Assembly: GCF_000413935.1 (NCBI RefSeq)
Contig: NZ_KE340379.1
Span: forward strand, 18,528 to 82,527
DNA length: 64,000 nt
From: Acinetobacter colistiniresistens
Lineage (GTDB): Bacteria; Pseudomonadota; Gammaproteobacteria; Pseudomonadales; Moraxellaceae
Reading direction: 5' to 3'
Shown: positions 19,660 through 29,302 of the stretch, one piece after another
How the letters are laid out: the number at the start of each line of letters is the position of its first letter
Position numbering within the stretch: position 1 is the stretch's first letter
The notes under the pieces: model-generated
What the model was told of the DNA's origin: nothing
Database searches by the model: none
The model's input: the letters and a program-made list of their open reading frames with translations, nothing else
Made by a program: the position numbers and the translations under genes

Positions 19660-20541
19660 TTAATTACTGAAATGTATTCGGGCTGAAGCGGTGGCATTGG
19701 TGGTGGTATAAGTGCCTGATGGGGCGTCGGTAAAGGTACCATCCGCCAAGGTAATAATTTGGCGATTATATTGTTTTTGCGCAGGAGGTGCTGCTTCCAC
19801 AGCTTCATTGGTAGGGGCGGTATAATTTGCCGATTGAGCCAAGACTTGGCTATTGGTCGCAGCATTGTTTGAATTGTTGAGCGAAGTGCCGAGACCCGAG
19901 GCATAGAGATTTTGATAACGGCTAGTGACGCGACGGACGTAATCTTGTGTTTCACGAAATGGTGGAATGCCGCCATATTTATCAACATTGCCTTCGCCTG
20001 CATTATAGGCTGCGATCGCAAGTCGGGTATCGCCATTAAAACGTTTGATTAACCAACTGAGATAACGTGCGCCGGCAAAGATGTTCTGCTGTGGGTCATA
20101 GGCATTGTTGACATTAAAGCGGCGTGCTGTTGCAGGCATCAATTGCATCAAGCCTTGAGCACCCACAGGGGAGCGCGCATTGATATTGAAACCCGATTCG
20201 GTATGCATCACTGCCTTAATTAACCCTTCCGAGACACCGTGTTGTTGCGCTGCTTGGCGAATCAGGTGATCAAAGGCATTTTTATTGCGACTATAGCTGG
20301 GTAAGACAGAAGCTTCACTTGTGCCCCAGTTACTATAACTATGAATATTGCTGTCAGGGTAATACGTCGCTTTAATCACTTTTAAGTGACTGTACTCGGC
20401 TTTTTTCTTATTGGTGAGTAGCGTGGTGCCATTATTGTCTTTAAATTGGTAAATGGTCTGCCCAGCATGACTAGACACTGTACTATTAAAAAAACCGATT
20501 GATCCCAGACAAAGAGCAAAAAAATAAGTTGTTTTGTTCAT
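19660..20541 (-). CDS. Lytic transglycosylase (SLT domain) with DUF4124-like N-terminus
   Basis: About 293-aa exported muramidase cleaving peptidoglycan to 1,6-anhydro products. Signal peptide at MNKTTYFFALCLGSIGFF, then a DUF4124-like segment (QTIYQFKDNNGTTLLTN). The SLT domain shows catalytic Glu in HTESGFNINARSPVGAQGLMQLMPATARRF, GARYLSWLIKRF and AYNAGEGNVDKYGGIPPF. A low-complexity tail follows. The start at 20541 places the signal peptide at the N-terminus; the frame is open to 20640 without reason to use it. Similar to MltC/Slt-like family 1 enzymes. Confidence 0.9.
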   Translation of the reverse strand: MNKTTYFFALCLGSIGFFNSTVSSHAGQTIYQFKDNNGTTLLTNKKKAEYSHLKVIKATYYPDSNIHSYSNWGTSEASVLPSYSRNKNAFDHLIRQAAQQHGVSEGLIKAVMHTESGFNINARSPVGAQGLMQLMPATARRFNVNNAYDPQQNIFAGARYLSWLIKRFNGDTRLAIAAYNAGEGNVDKYGGIPPFRETQDYVRRVTSRYQNLYASGLGTSLNNSNNAATNSQVLAQSANYTAPTNEAVEAAPPAQKQYNRQIITLADGTFTDAPSGTYTTTNATASARIHFSN

Positions 20542-20641
20542 CGTTATAATATTCACGAAAGGATGAGCATAAGTTCTATTCCGAAGTTTAACAAAAAAAA
20601 GTAAAAAAAGAACTTTTGCTACAATTTTTTTATTTTTCACT

Positions 20642-21038
20642 GTCAGACAAAAATCAAGTCAATTTGTTCGAATGTTCAGCAAAAAAAATTAAAAAAAAAT
20701 TTTTAAAAACTAAGTCTTGACTTATATAAGTCATTGTTTTTAAATTGATAAAATAGGTGGTTAAAAAATGATCAATCTAATCGGAAGCCTTATTTTAAGA
20801 TAAAAACACTTTGTCAATAGCTAAGAAATCCACAAATTTATCCACAGCTTTTGTGGACAACTGTGGAAAAGTTTGAAATATAAGCAATCCAGCGCCTTTT
20901 GGATTATTTTGGTCAGAATTTTACCAGTATGAAACTCAAATATGACGATTGAAAGAAATTGAAAAATTCTTTAGATGCGCATCTTTTCGGAATGAGATAA
21001 AATCTTGCGGTATTTTTGTTTATGAGTAAATCACGTCT
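20642..21038. other. AT-rich intergenic region upstream of ttcA
   Basis: About 400 bp without a gene between divergent genes. Long A and T runs near 20680-20720. It holds a tight cluster of DnaA-box-like nonamers, listed separately. Confidence 0.6.
20827..20870. promoter_or_regulatory. Cluster of four DnaA-box-like nonamers
   Basis: Within 44 bp are AAATCCACA (20827), a perfect TTATCCACA (20838-20846), and on the other strand TTGTCCACA (20852-20860) and TTTTCCACA (20862-20870). The consensus box is exact once and within one or two bases elsewhere. The nearest genes are ttcA and a transglycosylase, not replication genes. Confidence 0.55.
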
Positions 21039-21944
21039 ATGTACGCGCCAGTGGAGTCCAATCAAGGATTTAATTTCAAGCCAGAGCTTCCGACAAGTTC
21101 GGCGTATTATCGCCTGTTGAAGAAACTTCGTCGTCAGGTTGGGCATGCAATTCGTGATTACAACATGATTGAAGATGGTGATAAGGTCATGGTATGTGTG
21201 TCTGGTGGTAAAGACAGCTATACCTTGCTGGATATCTTGTTGCAGTTTAAACGTATTGCACCGATCAATTTTGATATTGTGGCGGTGAATCTGGATCAAA
21301 AACAGCCAGGTTTCCCTGAAGATGTTTTGCCACGCTATATGGAAGAAAACAATATTCCATATTACATCTTGGAAAAAGATACCTATACCATTACTAAGCG
21401 CCTAACCCCTGAGGGTAAAACCTATTGTGCGGTGTGTTCACGCTTACGTCGTGGTTCGTTATATGGTTTCGCTCAAGAGATTGGCGCAACCAAAGTCGCG
21501 TTGGGTCACCATCGTGATGACATCATGGCCACTTTCTTTTTGAATTTATTCCATGGTGGTAGTTTGAAGGCGATGCCGCCAAAACTTCTTTCTTCAGACA
21601 AAAAGAATATTTTGATTCGTCCTTTGGCCTATGTCGAAGAAAAAGACATTATTAAATATGCTGAGTTACGCCAGTTCCCGATCATTCCGTGTAACTTATG
21701 TGGTTCACAAGAGAACTTGCAACGCGCCATCATTAACGACATGTTACGTGAGTGGGATAAGCAGCATCCAAAACGCTTACACAGTATCTTTGGTGCACTA
21801 CAGAACGTTTCTCCATCACAACTGGCGGATCGTGAATTATTTGATTTCGAAGCGTTGGATGGCCAACGTGAATTTGATCTGAAAGATCCAGAAGAGATGA
21901 AAAACCGTCTGGATGTGGTCAATCTGAGTTTTGCTGCTGAGTAA
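21039..21944 (+). CDS. ttcA: tRNA 2-thiocytidine biosynthesis protein TtcA
   Basis: 301-aa ATP-dependent enzyme that makes 2-thiocytidine at position 32 of some tRNAs using an iron-sulfur cluster. PP-loop [11 protein letters not shown] at about residue 54, the CxxC pair CAVC in [13 protein letters not shown], and a further cysteine pair in CNLCGSQ. Size and motif order match TtcA. A terminator follows within 20 bp, so it is probably a single-gene unit. Confidence 0.96.
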   Translation: MYAPVESNQGFNFKPELPTSSAYYRLLKKLRRQVGHAIRDYNMIEDGDKVMVCVSGGKDSYTLLDILLQFKRIAPINFDIVAVNLDQKQPGFPEDVLPRYMEENNIPYYILEKDTYTITKRLTPEGKTYCAVCSRLRRGSLYGFAQEIGATKVALGHHRDDIMATFFLNLFHGGSLKAMPPKLLSSDKKNILIRPLAYVEEKDIIKYAELRQFPIIPCNLCGSQENLQRAIINDMLREWDKQHPKRLHSIFGALQNVSPSQLADRELFDFEALDGQREFDLKDPEEMKNRLDVVNLSFAAE

Positions 21945-21960
21945 AGTGTAAAACTTTTTG

Positions 21961-21989
21961 AAAAGGTACTTGTTAAGTACCTTTTTTTT
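21961..21989 (+). terminator. Terminator of ttcA
   Basis: AAAGGTACTT / AAGTACCTTT stem with a GTT loop and a T8 tract, 16 bp after the ttcA stop. Confidence 0.92.
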
Positions 21990-22140
21990 ATAAAAAATTT
22001 AAAAATTGAATCCTGCGTACAAAAAATCATAGCCTAAAATAAAAATTACATGCTATAACAGGGCACAAGCAAATTGCTTCATGTGATGTCGTCTGGATAG
22101 ATGGCACAAGAAATTGAACAAATACATTTGAGGAATAATC

Positions 22141-22524
22141 ATGGCTGCATTTTTAACTGATGATTGGTTTGCAACTGTTGAAAAACTGACTGCTGAAGCT
22201 GGTGATTTAAACTTGCCACCTGCACTTGCGAATTTAGCGATTAACTTGGTTGTAACAGATGCAGCTGGTAATACAGAGTTGGCTTTAGATGCGGGTAAAA
22301 TCCAAAAAGGTTTATCTTCAAATGCTAAAACGACTTTGAACATGGATGCTGAAACATTACGTAAAGTATTCTTAGAGTTTGATATGGCTGCTGCAATGCA
22401 GGCATTCATGACAGGCAAAATCAAAGTACAAGGTGATATGTCTCAGCTGATGGCTTTACAAACTGCTAAGCCAAGCCAAGAGCAAAAAGATTTATTCAAG
22501 AAAGTTCTTGAGCAAACTGCTTAA
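22141..22524 (+). CDS. SCP2 sterol-binding domain protein
   Basis: 127-aa single-domain protein of the SCP2 family, which binds lipids in a hydrophobic tunnel. The pattern LALDAGKIQKGL...TTLNMDAETLRKVFLEFDMAAAMQAFMTGKIKVQGDMSQLMAL is characteristic, with the GKIKVQGD turn before the last helix. No signal peptide. AGGAA at 22131-22135 sits 5 nt before the ATG. Its ligand in bacteria is not established. Flanked by terminators on both sides. Confidence 0.92.
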   Translation: MAAFLTDDWFATVEKLTAEAGDLNLPPALANLAINLVVTDAAGNTELALDAGKIQKGLSSNAKTTLNMDAETLRKVFLEFDMAAAMQAFMTGKIKVQGDMSQLMALQTAKPSQEQKDLFKKVLEQTA

Positions 22525-22537
22525 TTTCTCTCTTCAT

Positions 22538-22570
22538 AAAAAAAGCTTACCCTGAGGTAAGCTTTTTTTT
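22538..22570. terminator. Terminator between the SCP2 and transglycosylase genes
   Basis: AAAAAAAGCTTACC / GGTAAGCTTTTTTTT with a CTGA loop; poly-A before and poly-T after suit both convergent genes. Confidence 0.93.
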
Positions 22571-22578
22571 CATTTAAT

Positions 22579-23688
22579 TTAGACATCTACACGGTTGTTA
22601 GTTTTGAGATGCTCTAAATAGGTACGAATACGGGTAACGTATTGAACAGCCTGTTTATAACGACCATTACGTGCCTGATTACGCTGTAAGTGATCGTACA
22701 GGTTAACCCACTGGTTCGGATCTTTACCTTGCGCACGGATTCGTTTTTGAATCTGGCTAACTGCACCTGGGCCCATATTGTAGGCAACCAATGCATACCA
22801 GTTACGGTCCGGATAAGGGACGTTAGAAAACTGATCTAACATCAGATCAAAGTATTTGGCACCGCCTTGAATGCTTTGAACAGGATCGGAGCGATTACTT
22901 ACTCCCATTGCTTGCGCTGTACTATTGGTCAACATCATCAAACCACGGACACCAGTGGGAGAAACTGAAGTCGGTTTAAGATAGGACTCTTGATAGCCAA
23001 TCGCTGCAAGTAAGTGCCAATCTAAATTGTATTTAGAAGCGCTCTGTTTAAAACTGGCTTTGTAAATTGGTAAACGTTGCTTCAAATCTCTTTGAATGGT
23101 TGACCAAGACTCAGGCTTAACCACATTACGGTTATAGAATGAGGCCAATTGCTGTGTCATACCCGATTGTTTACTTTGACAGATAAAACCACTGGCAGTT
23201 AGTGTGAGTGGGTCATCCGCTTGTTTAAACACCCAATTCAATTGAGGGTTTAAACCATTTTTACTCAAACTTGCTTGATCACCACAGCTCGCTGAAAATG
23301 AAACCAGTTGTTTATTTTCAATTGCAGCCAGATTGGCAGTTGTCATGGCAATGTTTGCTTTACCTTGTGCAACCCATTTCAATGCGGTGGCATTGTCTGG
23401 AACGGTTTTGAAATCGAGTTTTACATTTAAGCTTTGTGCATATTTGCGCGTTAAATCGTATCCAAAACCATGTAGGAATTCATCTTCTTTGAAGACGGTT
23501 GTTGGGTTTTCAACAGCAACCACCGTTAAGACATTCGTGTTCACAACGGTGTTGTATTGATGTGATTTTTCAGCATTCAAGCTATTGAACGGCAGGATTG
23601 CAACACCTAAGGCCAAAGCTTGAAAAGGTCGTTTGGAAGATAAAGAGTTAAGGCTAGGCCTCGACCCAGAACTTGAATTACTGTGCAT
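22579..23688 (-). CDS. MltF-like lytic transglycosylase
   Basis: 369-aa exported protein with an N-terminal solute-binding-like region (LTVVAVENPTTVFKEDEFLHGFGYDLTRKYAQSL) and a C-terminal SLT domain. The domain shows catalytic Glu in GYQESYLKPTSVSPTGVRGLMMLT, GAKYFDLMLDQF and AYNMGPGAV. That two-domain order is that of MltF (YfhD), a membrane-bound murein hydrolase. The binding-like region is shorter than in E. coli MltF, so orthology is not certain. The N-terminus is basic with a hydrophobic stretch at about residues 22-38, consistent with export. Confidence 0.88.
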   Translation of the reverse strand: MHSNSSSGSRPSLNSLSSKRPFQALALGVAILPFNSLNAEKSHQYNTVVNTNVLTVVAVENPTTVFKEDEFLHGFGYDLTRKYAQSLNVKLDFKTVPDNATALKWVAQGKANIAMTTANLAAIENKQLVSFSASCGDQASLSKNGLNPQLNWVFKQADDPLTLTASGFICQSKQSGMTQQLASFYNRNVVKPESWSTIQRDLKQRLPIYKASFKQSASKYNLDWHLLAAIGYQESYLKPTSVSPTGVRGLMMLTNSTAQAMGVSNRSDPVQSIQGGAKYFDLMLDQFSNVPYPDRNWYALVAYNMGPGAVSQIQKRIRAQGKDPNQWVNLYDHLQRNQARNGRYKQAVQYVTRIRTYLEHLKTNNRVDV

Positions 23689-24060
23689 GTTGTCTCCGCT
23701 ACAGGTAATTTATGCCCAAAAAGTTAAGTAAAACAATGCCTTAACTTTTAAAAGTTGATAAATTCAATAAGGGGTGGGCAAGTCATGAACGTCATTCAAA
23801 ATGACATTAATTAAAGGGAAAATAATGCAAATGTTTCACAACATTTACAAAGTGTATAAAAAATAAACAAAAACAAACTTAGGGGCGCATATTAAGCGGC
23901 AAAATAAAGAATGTCAAATTTTGTTCAATAAAAAAGCGAGAGTTGCATCACAAACCTATGATTCGAAAAAGAATAAAATTTATACACTTTAGTCGTGGTG
24001 AAATAAGGAATACAATGCAAAAACTTGTAAATGGACTGTTGTATTCACGTATTGGGGCTT
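23689..24060. other. Divergent intergenic region, mltF-like / greB
   Basis: 372 bp, A-rich, holding promoters for both flanking genes. No coding frame of note and no recognised regulatory RNA. Confidence 0.5.
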
Positions 24061-24549
24061 ATGAAATCGAATTTAATTACGCGTACTGGACATGACCTAT
24101 TGGTTGCTGAGTTGAAGAAACTTTGGCATGAGGAGCGGCCTGAAATTACCAAGAAGGTAAATTGGGCGGCAAGTCTAGGTGATCGTTCAGAAAATGCGGA
24201 CTATCAATACAATAAACAATTATTGAGAAAAATTGATCGTCGGGTTCGCTATTTAGGAAAACGTTTAGAAGAATTAAAGATTGTAGATTATGTGCCTGAG
24301 CAAGAGGGCAAGGTCTATTTTGGTGCCTGGGTTGAAATTGAAAATGAGACTGGGGAGCAAAAAAGCTTGCGTATAGTCGGTGTCGATGAAATTTATGATC
24401 ACCATCCCCAGCATATCTCGATTGAATCACCGATGGCACGCGCATTACTCAGTAAACAGGTCGATGATGAGGTTGAAGTACATACACCATTGGGTAAAAA
24501 ACTGTGGTATATCAACTCAATTCGCTATGAAAAGCCTGAAAATGCATAA
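24061..24549 (+). CDS. greB: Transcription elongation factor GreB
   Basis: 162-aa factor that enters the RNA polymerase secondary channel and stimulates cleavage of backtracked RNA. The N-terminal coiled coil includes the acidic tip (SLGDRSENADYQYNKQLLRKIDRRVRYLGKRLEEL), where DRSENADY is the catalytic turn, followed by an FKBP-like domain. The longer KRLEELKIVDY form and basic patch fit GreB rather than GreA. The ATG at 24061 gives the normal N-terminus MKSNLITRTG; the frame is open 30 bp upstream. It precedes the tRNA-Ser used as an island integration site. Confidence 0.94.
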   Translation: MKSNLITRTGHDLLVAELKKLWHEERPEITKKVNWAASLGDRSENADYQYNKQLLRKIDRRVRYLGKRLEELKIVDYVPEQEGKVYFGAWVEIENETGEQKSLRIVGVDEIYDHHPQHISIESPMARALLSKQVDDEVEVHTPLGKKLWYINSIRYEKPENA

Positions 24550-24606
24550 AAAAACAGGTTGTTGAGTTTATTTTGAGCATTTGATGCATGTTTTTAAATA
24601 AAAGAT

Positions 24607-24635
24607 TTGCCAAGTCGAACTTTTATTTATATGAT
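24607..24635 (+). promoter_or_regulatory. Promoter of tRNA-Ser
   Basis: TTGCCA (24607-24612) and TATGAT (24630-24635) with a 17-bp spacer; the -10 box ends 10 bp before the tRNA. Confidence 0.75.
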
Positions 24636-24645
24636 AGCCGCCATT

Positions 24646-24735
24646 GGAAGCGTGGCAGAGCGGTTTAATGCACCGGTCTTGAAAACCGACGAGGGTGTGA
24701 GTCCTCCGTGAGTTCGAATCTCACCGCTTCCGCCA
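24646..24735 (+). tRNA. tRNA-Ser (anticodon UGA)
   Basis: 90-nt class II tRNA with acceptor GGAAGCG / CGCTTCC, discriminator G and an encoded CCA end. The anticodon loop CTTGAAA carries TGA at 24680-24682, reading UCA codons. A long variable arm and a T arm with GTTCGAATC are visible. Its 3' 14 nt form part of the 17-bp attL repeat, so the gene stays intact after island integration. Confidence 0.96.
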
Positions 24736-24738
24736 AAT
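24722..24738 (+). repeat. attL of the first island (3' end of tRNA-Ser)
   Basis: The 17 bp CACCGCTTCCGCCAAAT are repeated exactly at 45914-45930, beside the integrase gene. The tRNA-proximal copy is therefore attL. Confidence 0.88.
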
Positions 24739-24742
24739 ATCG

Positions 24743-24777
24743 AAATAAGCCCTTGTTTTTACAAGGGCTTATTTTTT
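24743..24777 (+). terminator. Terminator of tRNA-Ser
   Basis: AAATAAGCCCTTGT / ACAAGGGCTTATTT stem with a TTTT loop and T6 tail, starting 8 bp after the tRNA. It lies just inside the island, so the element brings a terminator that insulates it from tRNA transcription. Confidence 0.92.
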
Positions 24778-25411
24778 ATCTACACTTTTGTCCCACAATG
24801 TAACCCACATTAAAATTCTGATTAAATCAATGGTAACTGGATGAAATTGGTAGCCTTTGGACAGTTGCTTAAAGTTGCAAGTTGTTTATCGTACTTCAAA
24901 ATAAAAAACTATATTCAGGTCTTTAGCATCACTTTGACTATTTATTATTTCATTGATTCCAAGCTCCATTCAGCCTTTTATAAATCACATGTGTTTTCTT
25001 CCTGTTAGTTAGGAGAGCAAGCAGTATTGTGTTGAGACTGTGCTATAAAGCCCAAATTAAAAATTACTATAACCAAAATCTCACTATTGTCCGAACCACC
25101 ACTTTTTATCAAATTGTCTGGTCATGCTAGTCATTATTCTCATACCTGACTTGTTTTATGTTTGCCCATTCTTACTGAACCACAGCGTTACAGGTGTGGT
25201 TTTCTTATGCCTATTTTTGGCGTGAACCTTTCTCAAATACCCCTTATTTCTTGCCAAAATTTTAAGAAATAAATATTAAAAAATTAATATTTAGAACATT
25301 GAATTTCATGAAATATAGATATTTAATTTAAGGTATAGAATTTTAATATTTTTTATAAAACTCTTTCCAATAGGTACTTTCAGTACAATTTTATGTTATT
25401 TTTTAAATTTA
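24778..25411. other. Left-end noncoding segment of the first island
   Basis: About 630 bp without a credible gene. It starts with a putative integrase arm site (24786-24814) and ends in a very AT-rich stretch (25255-25410). No CRISPR, RNA gene or transposase remnant seen. Confidence 0.5.
24786..24814 (+). promoter_or_regulatory. Putative integrase arm-type site, left
   Basis: Starts TTTTGTCCCACA, then 4 nt, then AACCCACAT; the same two blocks with the same spacing recur at 45771-45795 beside the integrase start (21 of 25 positions identical). Paired CCCACA cores at both ends of an integrated element suit integrase or Xis arm binding. Confidence 0.6.
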
Positions 25412-27952
25412 TTGTATAGAAATGAGTTGTTAAAAGTGCAGAAACTATGGTTGGGAATTGATGAAGAGTTTTTCCAAAGAGTATTTGCGTACTTAAAAAG
25501 TAAGTTTGAAGTTAAATTTTCTGCTTTAAATGCTACGCAAAAAAATACGGGGAAATATATTTATCATGAGAGCATCGTGGCTCTAGAAAGTGTGCATGAG
25601 GTTCTTCGAAAAATTGAAAATGGATCTGCTCCAACCAGAGAAGACTATGAAGAGGCACTCAAGCAAAATAATGATGGGCGACAAAAAGAAATTATAGACT
25701 TCTATAAAAAGTTGGCTTTGCTCAATGATAGTGAGTTCGATGCTTTTGAGCATTTTCGTCGTTTTTACTACTTTGATTCAGTGATTAGTAGTTATTCAGT
25801 CTTCTTGGATCAATATGTGAATCCTGACTTCAATGAGGATAAGTATCCTAGGATAGATCGAAACAATAACCTTGGTAAAATTACTACTAATGACAAATTG
25901 TCTAGGATGGTAGGAGCATGGGATAAAAAAAATTTTAATGCGAATATGGTTTTTCAATTTATTGAAGGTTATCAGGCATGGTTGTCATTACCACCACCCA
26001 GTGCAGAGATAGTGAAAGACCGCTATCATTCGATTCGTGAAACTATTAATCAGCAGAATGATTTGTATAAAAAGCTTTTGCGTGATTATGAAGAATTAAA
26101 TACGAATGTTAATAAGATTGGCATTAGTGTCGTAGATATTGTTTTACCATATAGTCTAGGTGATGGGGATCACTCTGAATTGTTATCAACTCAACAATTA
26201 GTGGGCTTTATAAATTGGTTGGAATATGCGTTTAGCAGGGATCAAGGGCTATTGTTCATTGTCAATCATGCTTACGCCAGAAGTAACAATTACTTTGTCT
26301 TATCTTATTTATTCCTCTATAACGCCAAGATCCATAAAAACTCAACAGCACTATCGATACTAATTAAGGAAAGCATATATCGATTTTTTAAAGGGAATGA
26401 TGAGCAGGTAAAAGTTATAAATCGGGAGGGGATGATAAAAAAATTATATCCAAATGAAACTTTTACAGGGGTACTATCATCAAAAAAAGAAAAAGAAGCC
26501 TTTCGTGATAAATTTTTGAAGTATTTCTTATCCAGTATTTTTCTTATAAATTTTGAAAAAGATGAGGACTTAGAGTATCTGGAAGCTAGTAGAAATCTCA
26601 CATTGAATAACTATAGATTCTACAAGGAAAAAATATTAAATGATGCTCATGTAGCAGAGTATAAGTTTGCAGCCTCTGAAGAGGAAAAAGAAAAAAAACC
26701 AAGAATCACTCATTTGAGTCAGTTGGTTGGTAGACGCATTGAAAAAGATAAATTTTTTGGCAATAAAGAATTACCAAAAGATGCAATTTCACAGCTTCAA
26801 TTGATGAAATTTCTATATATGCAGCAAGGTATTGAGAAAATGTCTGAAAGAACCATAAATGACCTGATGCGGGTTGAGTCATTTTTGATGAGATTGATGT
26901 ATTTGCCTGTTTATGAATTTAGTAAAACATACACGCAAAGGGATTTTTATCCTACTCCTGCATTTGCAAAGTTATCGTTGCTGTTCCAGCAATTTTTATT
27001 GATTTTAGAAATGAGGTGCTTTGAAAATGAAAAGGTATTGCCAAAAAAATTAATAAGTAAAGCTATTTCCTTTATTGATTGCTTTAGTTACTATTTAGAG
27101 AAAAACTATAAGATTCACGAAATTGCTAATTTAAAAAAAGATTTAGAGCGCTATAAGAATGGGCGATTGAGATCAATGATTCAGGAAGAACGAATAGCAT
27201 TACGAAAGTGTAGTAAAAAAGCTGAATCCATTCAGGAGTATTTGATCAAAGTACTTGATAAAGATGCGGTTATACTTCGCTTTATCTTTAAATGTGGTAA
27301 TTTTGAACAGCATGAAGCCAACAAATTTGATGAGATGTTTAGGGATTATACCAATAATCTTAAACGTCGTTATACTGAGGGCTTCCGTCTTGAAGGGTAT
27401 GTTGGCGCATACATTCCTCATGGATACGAACATTACATTGATGCAACACTGATTTTCCAGAATGATAAAAATACAGACAATAACATTAGATACTTAAAAG
27501 CGTCTGTGGCTCAATATTGGAGAAATTATGTTGAAAATAAAGGGAAGCAAATTCAGGAATATAAGAAAAGACAAAAAAATTCCAAGCTTCAAAGTGATGC
27601 TAATCCGTTTAGTTGTTTTGAAAATCAACAATTAATAGCTCGATCCATAGAGATAGTTAAAACTGAAGCTGTATTGAATCAGAGCTATGTGGAAATATTT
27701 CAAGGGCAAAAAAAACTTCAGAAGTTATTTATTGAAAAAATATCCCTTTACTACGCTTACAGTCCTATGATCTTGGTAGTACCCGATGACTATGAATTAT
27801 TACCTCGTAAAAATTGCCTGATTCTTGGGCGAGTACGTTCGGCACACCCCAAAAAGGACAATCAACCTGTCTCATCATCTCCAGATGAAATAGAGGAATT
27901 TGTAGAAAAAGAAATAACCTCTGAGCTGATGAGTGATGACAGCTCTGGATAA
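25412..27952 (+). CDS. Large protein with a Gp2-like C-terminal region lacking HxH
   Basis: 846 aa, charged and mostly helical, no signal or membrane segment. I do not recognise a named family. Residues about 620-715 (ILRFIFKCGNF ... FRLEGYVGAYIPHGYEHYIDATLIF) follow the same strand-helix-strand spacing as the palm of the neighbouring Gp2 protein, but the HxH of Gp2 is replaced by I-D-A-T. The broken gene at 54.5 kb is a homologue: its N-terminal region shares the YxES...GSxPxR pattern and its C-terminal region the GYVG...ID pattern. The start is uncertain: TTG 25412, TTG 25427 or GTG 25436, the last with GAG 9 nt upstream. It precedes the gp2 gene by 390 bp. AT-rich, so acquired. Confidence 0.7.
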   Translation: MYRNELLKVQKLWLGIDEEFFQRVFAYLKSKFEVKFSALNATQKNTGKYIYHESIVALESVHEVLRKIENGSAPTREDYEEALKQNNDGRQKEIIDFYKKLALLNDSEFDAFEHFRRFYYFDSVISSYSVFLDQYVNPDFNEDKYPRIDRNNNLGKITTNDKLSRMVGAWDKKNFNANMVFQFIEGYQAWLSLPPPSAEIVKDRYHSIRETINQQNDLYKKLLRDYEELNTNVNKIGISVVDIVLPYSLGDGDHSELLSTQQLVGFINWLEYAFSRDQGLLFIVNHAYARSNNYFVLSYLFLYNAKIHKNSTALSILIKESIYRFFKGNDEQVKVINREGMIKKLYPNETFTGVLSSKKEKEAFRDKFLKYFLSSIFLINFEKDEDLEYLEASRNLTLNNYRFYKEKILNDAHVAEYKFAASEEEKEKKPRITHLSQLVGRRIEKDKFFGNKELPKDAISQLQLMKFLYMQQGIEKMSERTINDLMRVESFLMRLMYLPVYEFSKTYTQRDFYPTPAFAKLSLLFQQFLLILEMRCFENEKVLPKKLISKAISFIDCFSYYLEKNYKIHEIANLKKDLERYKNGRLRSMIQEERIALRKCSKKAESIQEYLIKVLDKDAVILRFIFKCGNFEQHEANKFDEMFRDYTNNLKRRYTEGFRLEGYVGAYIPHGYEHYIDATLIFQNDKNTDNNIRYLKASVAQYWRNYVENKGKQIQEYKKRQKNSKLQSDANPFSCFENQQLIARSIEIVKTEAVLNQSYVEIFQGQKKLQKLFIEKISLYYAYSPMILVVPDDYELLPRKNCLILGRVRSAHPKKDNQPVSSSPDEIEEFVEKEITSELMSDDSSG

Positions 27953-28342
27953 GGTTTAAAAACTTGTGCAATTGTGATGACTTTCTTGGGCTAGAAAAGC
28001 CGTAACTATTGTTTCTACGCTAGCTTAATTTATGAGGAGGCAGTAAAGCCATCTAATGGTTGAAGAGCCATATTTCATCAGGGGTTTTGGGGCTGTCTCA
28101 TCAATTATTTTCCATACCAAGAATTAGAAAGTATGGCTAGGATATAAATTTAATTATTATATAAATATTTAATAAACAATGGATTAAGTAATAGTCCAAT
28201 CAAGTAATCCCAAGAGTGATAACTATGAGTTCTCTATTTTTATAGAATTTAGTGTTATTGGCAAATTGAGTAATCGAGTCCTAAGAACTCCATAACTGAC
28301 CAGTTAGATTTTTGGGTAATTAAATACAGTGACATCTCTCCT
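27953..28342. other. Noncoding region upstream of the first gp2 gene
   Basis: 390 bp between the large gene and gp2. AT-rich at 28135-28180. No gene found. By position it could carry the replication origin of the element, but no iterons were seen. Confidence 0.45.
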
Positions 28343-28365
28343 ATGACTTACCAGCAAATAGGAGA
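28337..28365 (+). promoter_or_regulatory. Inverted repeat burying the gp2 ribosome site
   Basis: TCTCCTAT (28337-28344) and ATAGGAGA (28358-28365) are perfectly complementary with a 13-nt loop. The right arm contains the Shine-Dalgarno AGGAG of the gene starting at 28373, so the folded mRNA would hide it. Confidence 0.65.
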
Positions 28366-28372
28366 TACATAC

Positions 28373-29221
28373 ATGAACCATAGTGAACTATTGATTAAGA
28401 TTGAAGACCTGATGTTGTATATCTGCTCAGGAAAATGTTATTGGAAAGATGTTCAATCTGAATTGGAAGATTATCGTAAAAAAGCCATAGAAATTTATGA
28501 TTCTGACATTGAATACTCTCCGTTGTTACAAGGCTATTTTGATCTGATGTCTATTGAACGTTCATGTAGTTTTGGAAGAGCAACAAACTCAAGCAGATCA
28601 CTATTTCATTCTAAGACTGATTTCAAAAACTTCTGTGATGAACTTTTAGATGAGCATGATCGTTTCATTAACCGACATAAACGACAACGGCAACGTAATT
28701 TCAGGGCATTAAAAGATGAGTTTGAAGACCTGCTAGATAATCATTGTAAATTGCTACTGGTACGTGTAGACGTAGGTTATCTATATGAAGCTGACACAGG
28801 CATTCGTCAATTTGATGCTGACCTTAACATTTTGCGAAGTCGTATTCGTGACCGTCGAAAATGTTTCAAGGGTGTACTTGCTTATTCATGGGCAATTGAA
28901 CAGGGGCGAGCTAAAGGCTATCACTGTCATTTTCTTTTTATCTATAATGGTTCGATCCATAGGCGTGATGGGTACTATGCTGAAGAGATAGGCAAGACAT
29001 GGATGAATATTACCCAAAATAATGGTTTTTATTTTAGCTGTCATCGAAAAGGTCATAAGGACAGTTATCGCAGGCAAGGCATTTTAGGTATTGGGATGAT
29101 TTATCGGAACAATAACGATGAAGTGAAAAATGCTTTGAACGCTATTAGCTATTTGGCAAGGGCTGAGAAGAAAGACCAATATTTAAGAGAAAAAATTAAA
29201 GGGATGCGTTGCTTTGGATAA
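28373..29221 (+). CDS. Inovirus Gp2 / YagK-YfjJ family replication protein
   Basis: About 282 aa. The C-terminal half fits the inovirus Gp2 (YagK/YfjJ C-terminal) family: KLLLVRVDVGYL at about 126-137, a helix, FKGVLAYSWAIEQGRAKGYHCHFLFIYNGS with the HxH motif HCH at 184-186, and GILGIGMIYRNN near the end. The family is thought to start replication of filamentous phages and related integrated elements. ATG 28373 was chosen because GGAG lies 8 nt upstream; an ATG at 28343 lies within the left arm of the hairpin. A second member lies at 58783 (HAH in place of HCH). Confidence 0.82.
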   Translation: MNHSELLIKIEDLMLYICSGKCYWKDVQSELEDYRKKAIEIYDSDIEYSPLLQGYFDLMSIERSCSFGRATNSSRSLFHSKTDFKNFCDELLDEHDRFINRHKRQRQRNFRALKDEFEDLLDNHCKLLLVRVDVGYLYEADTGIRQFDADLNILRSRIRDRRKCFKGVLAYSWAIEQGRAKGYHCHFLFIYNGSIHRRDGYYAEEIGKTWMNITQNNGFYFSCHRKGHKDSYRRQGILGIGMIYRNNNDEVKNALNAISYLARAEKKDQYLREKIKGMRCFG

Positions 29222-29302
29222 ATGTTGATTCCAAAAATTCATAGATATACATCATTAACATGAAGATTGAATGTTTTCTTTTTCCCTTACATTCAAAAAC
29301 AT

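Noticed and set aside
20827..20870. Chromosomal replication origin
   Set aside because: Although DnaA boxes cluster here, dnaA, dnaN, rpmH or gidA are absent nearby and the site lies between unrelated genes.
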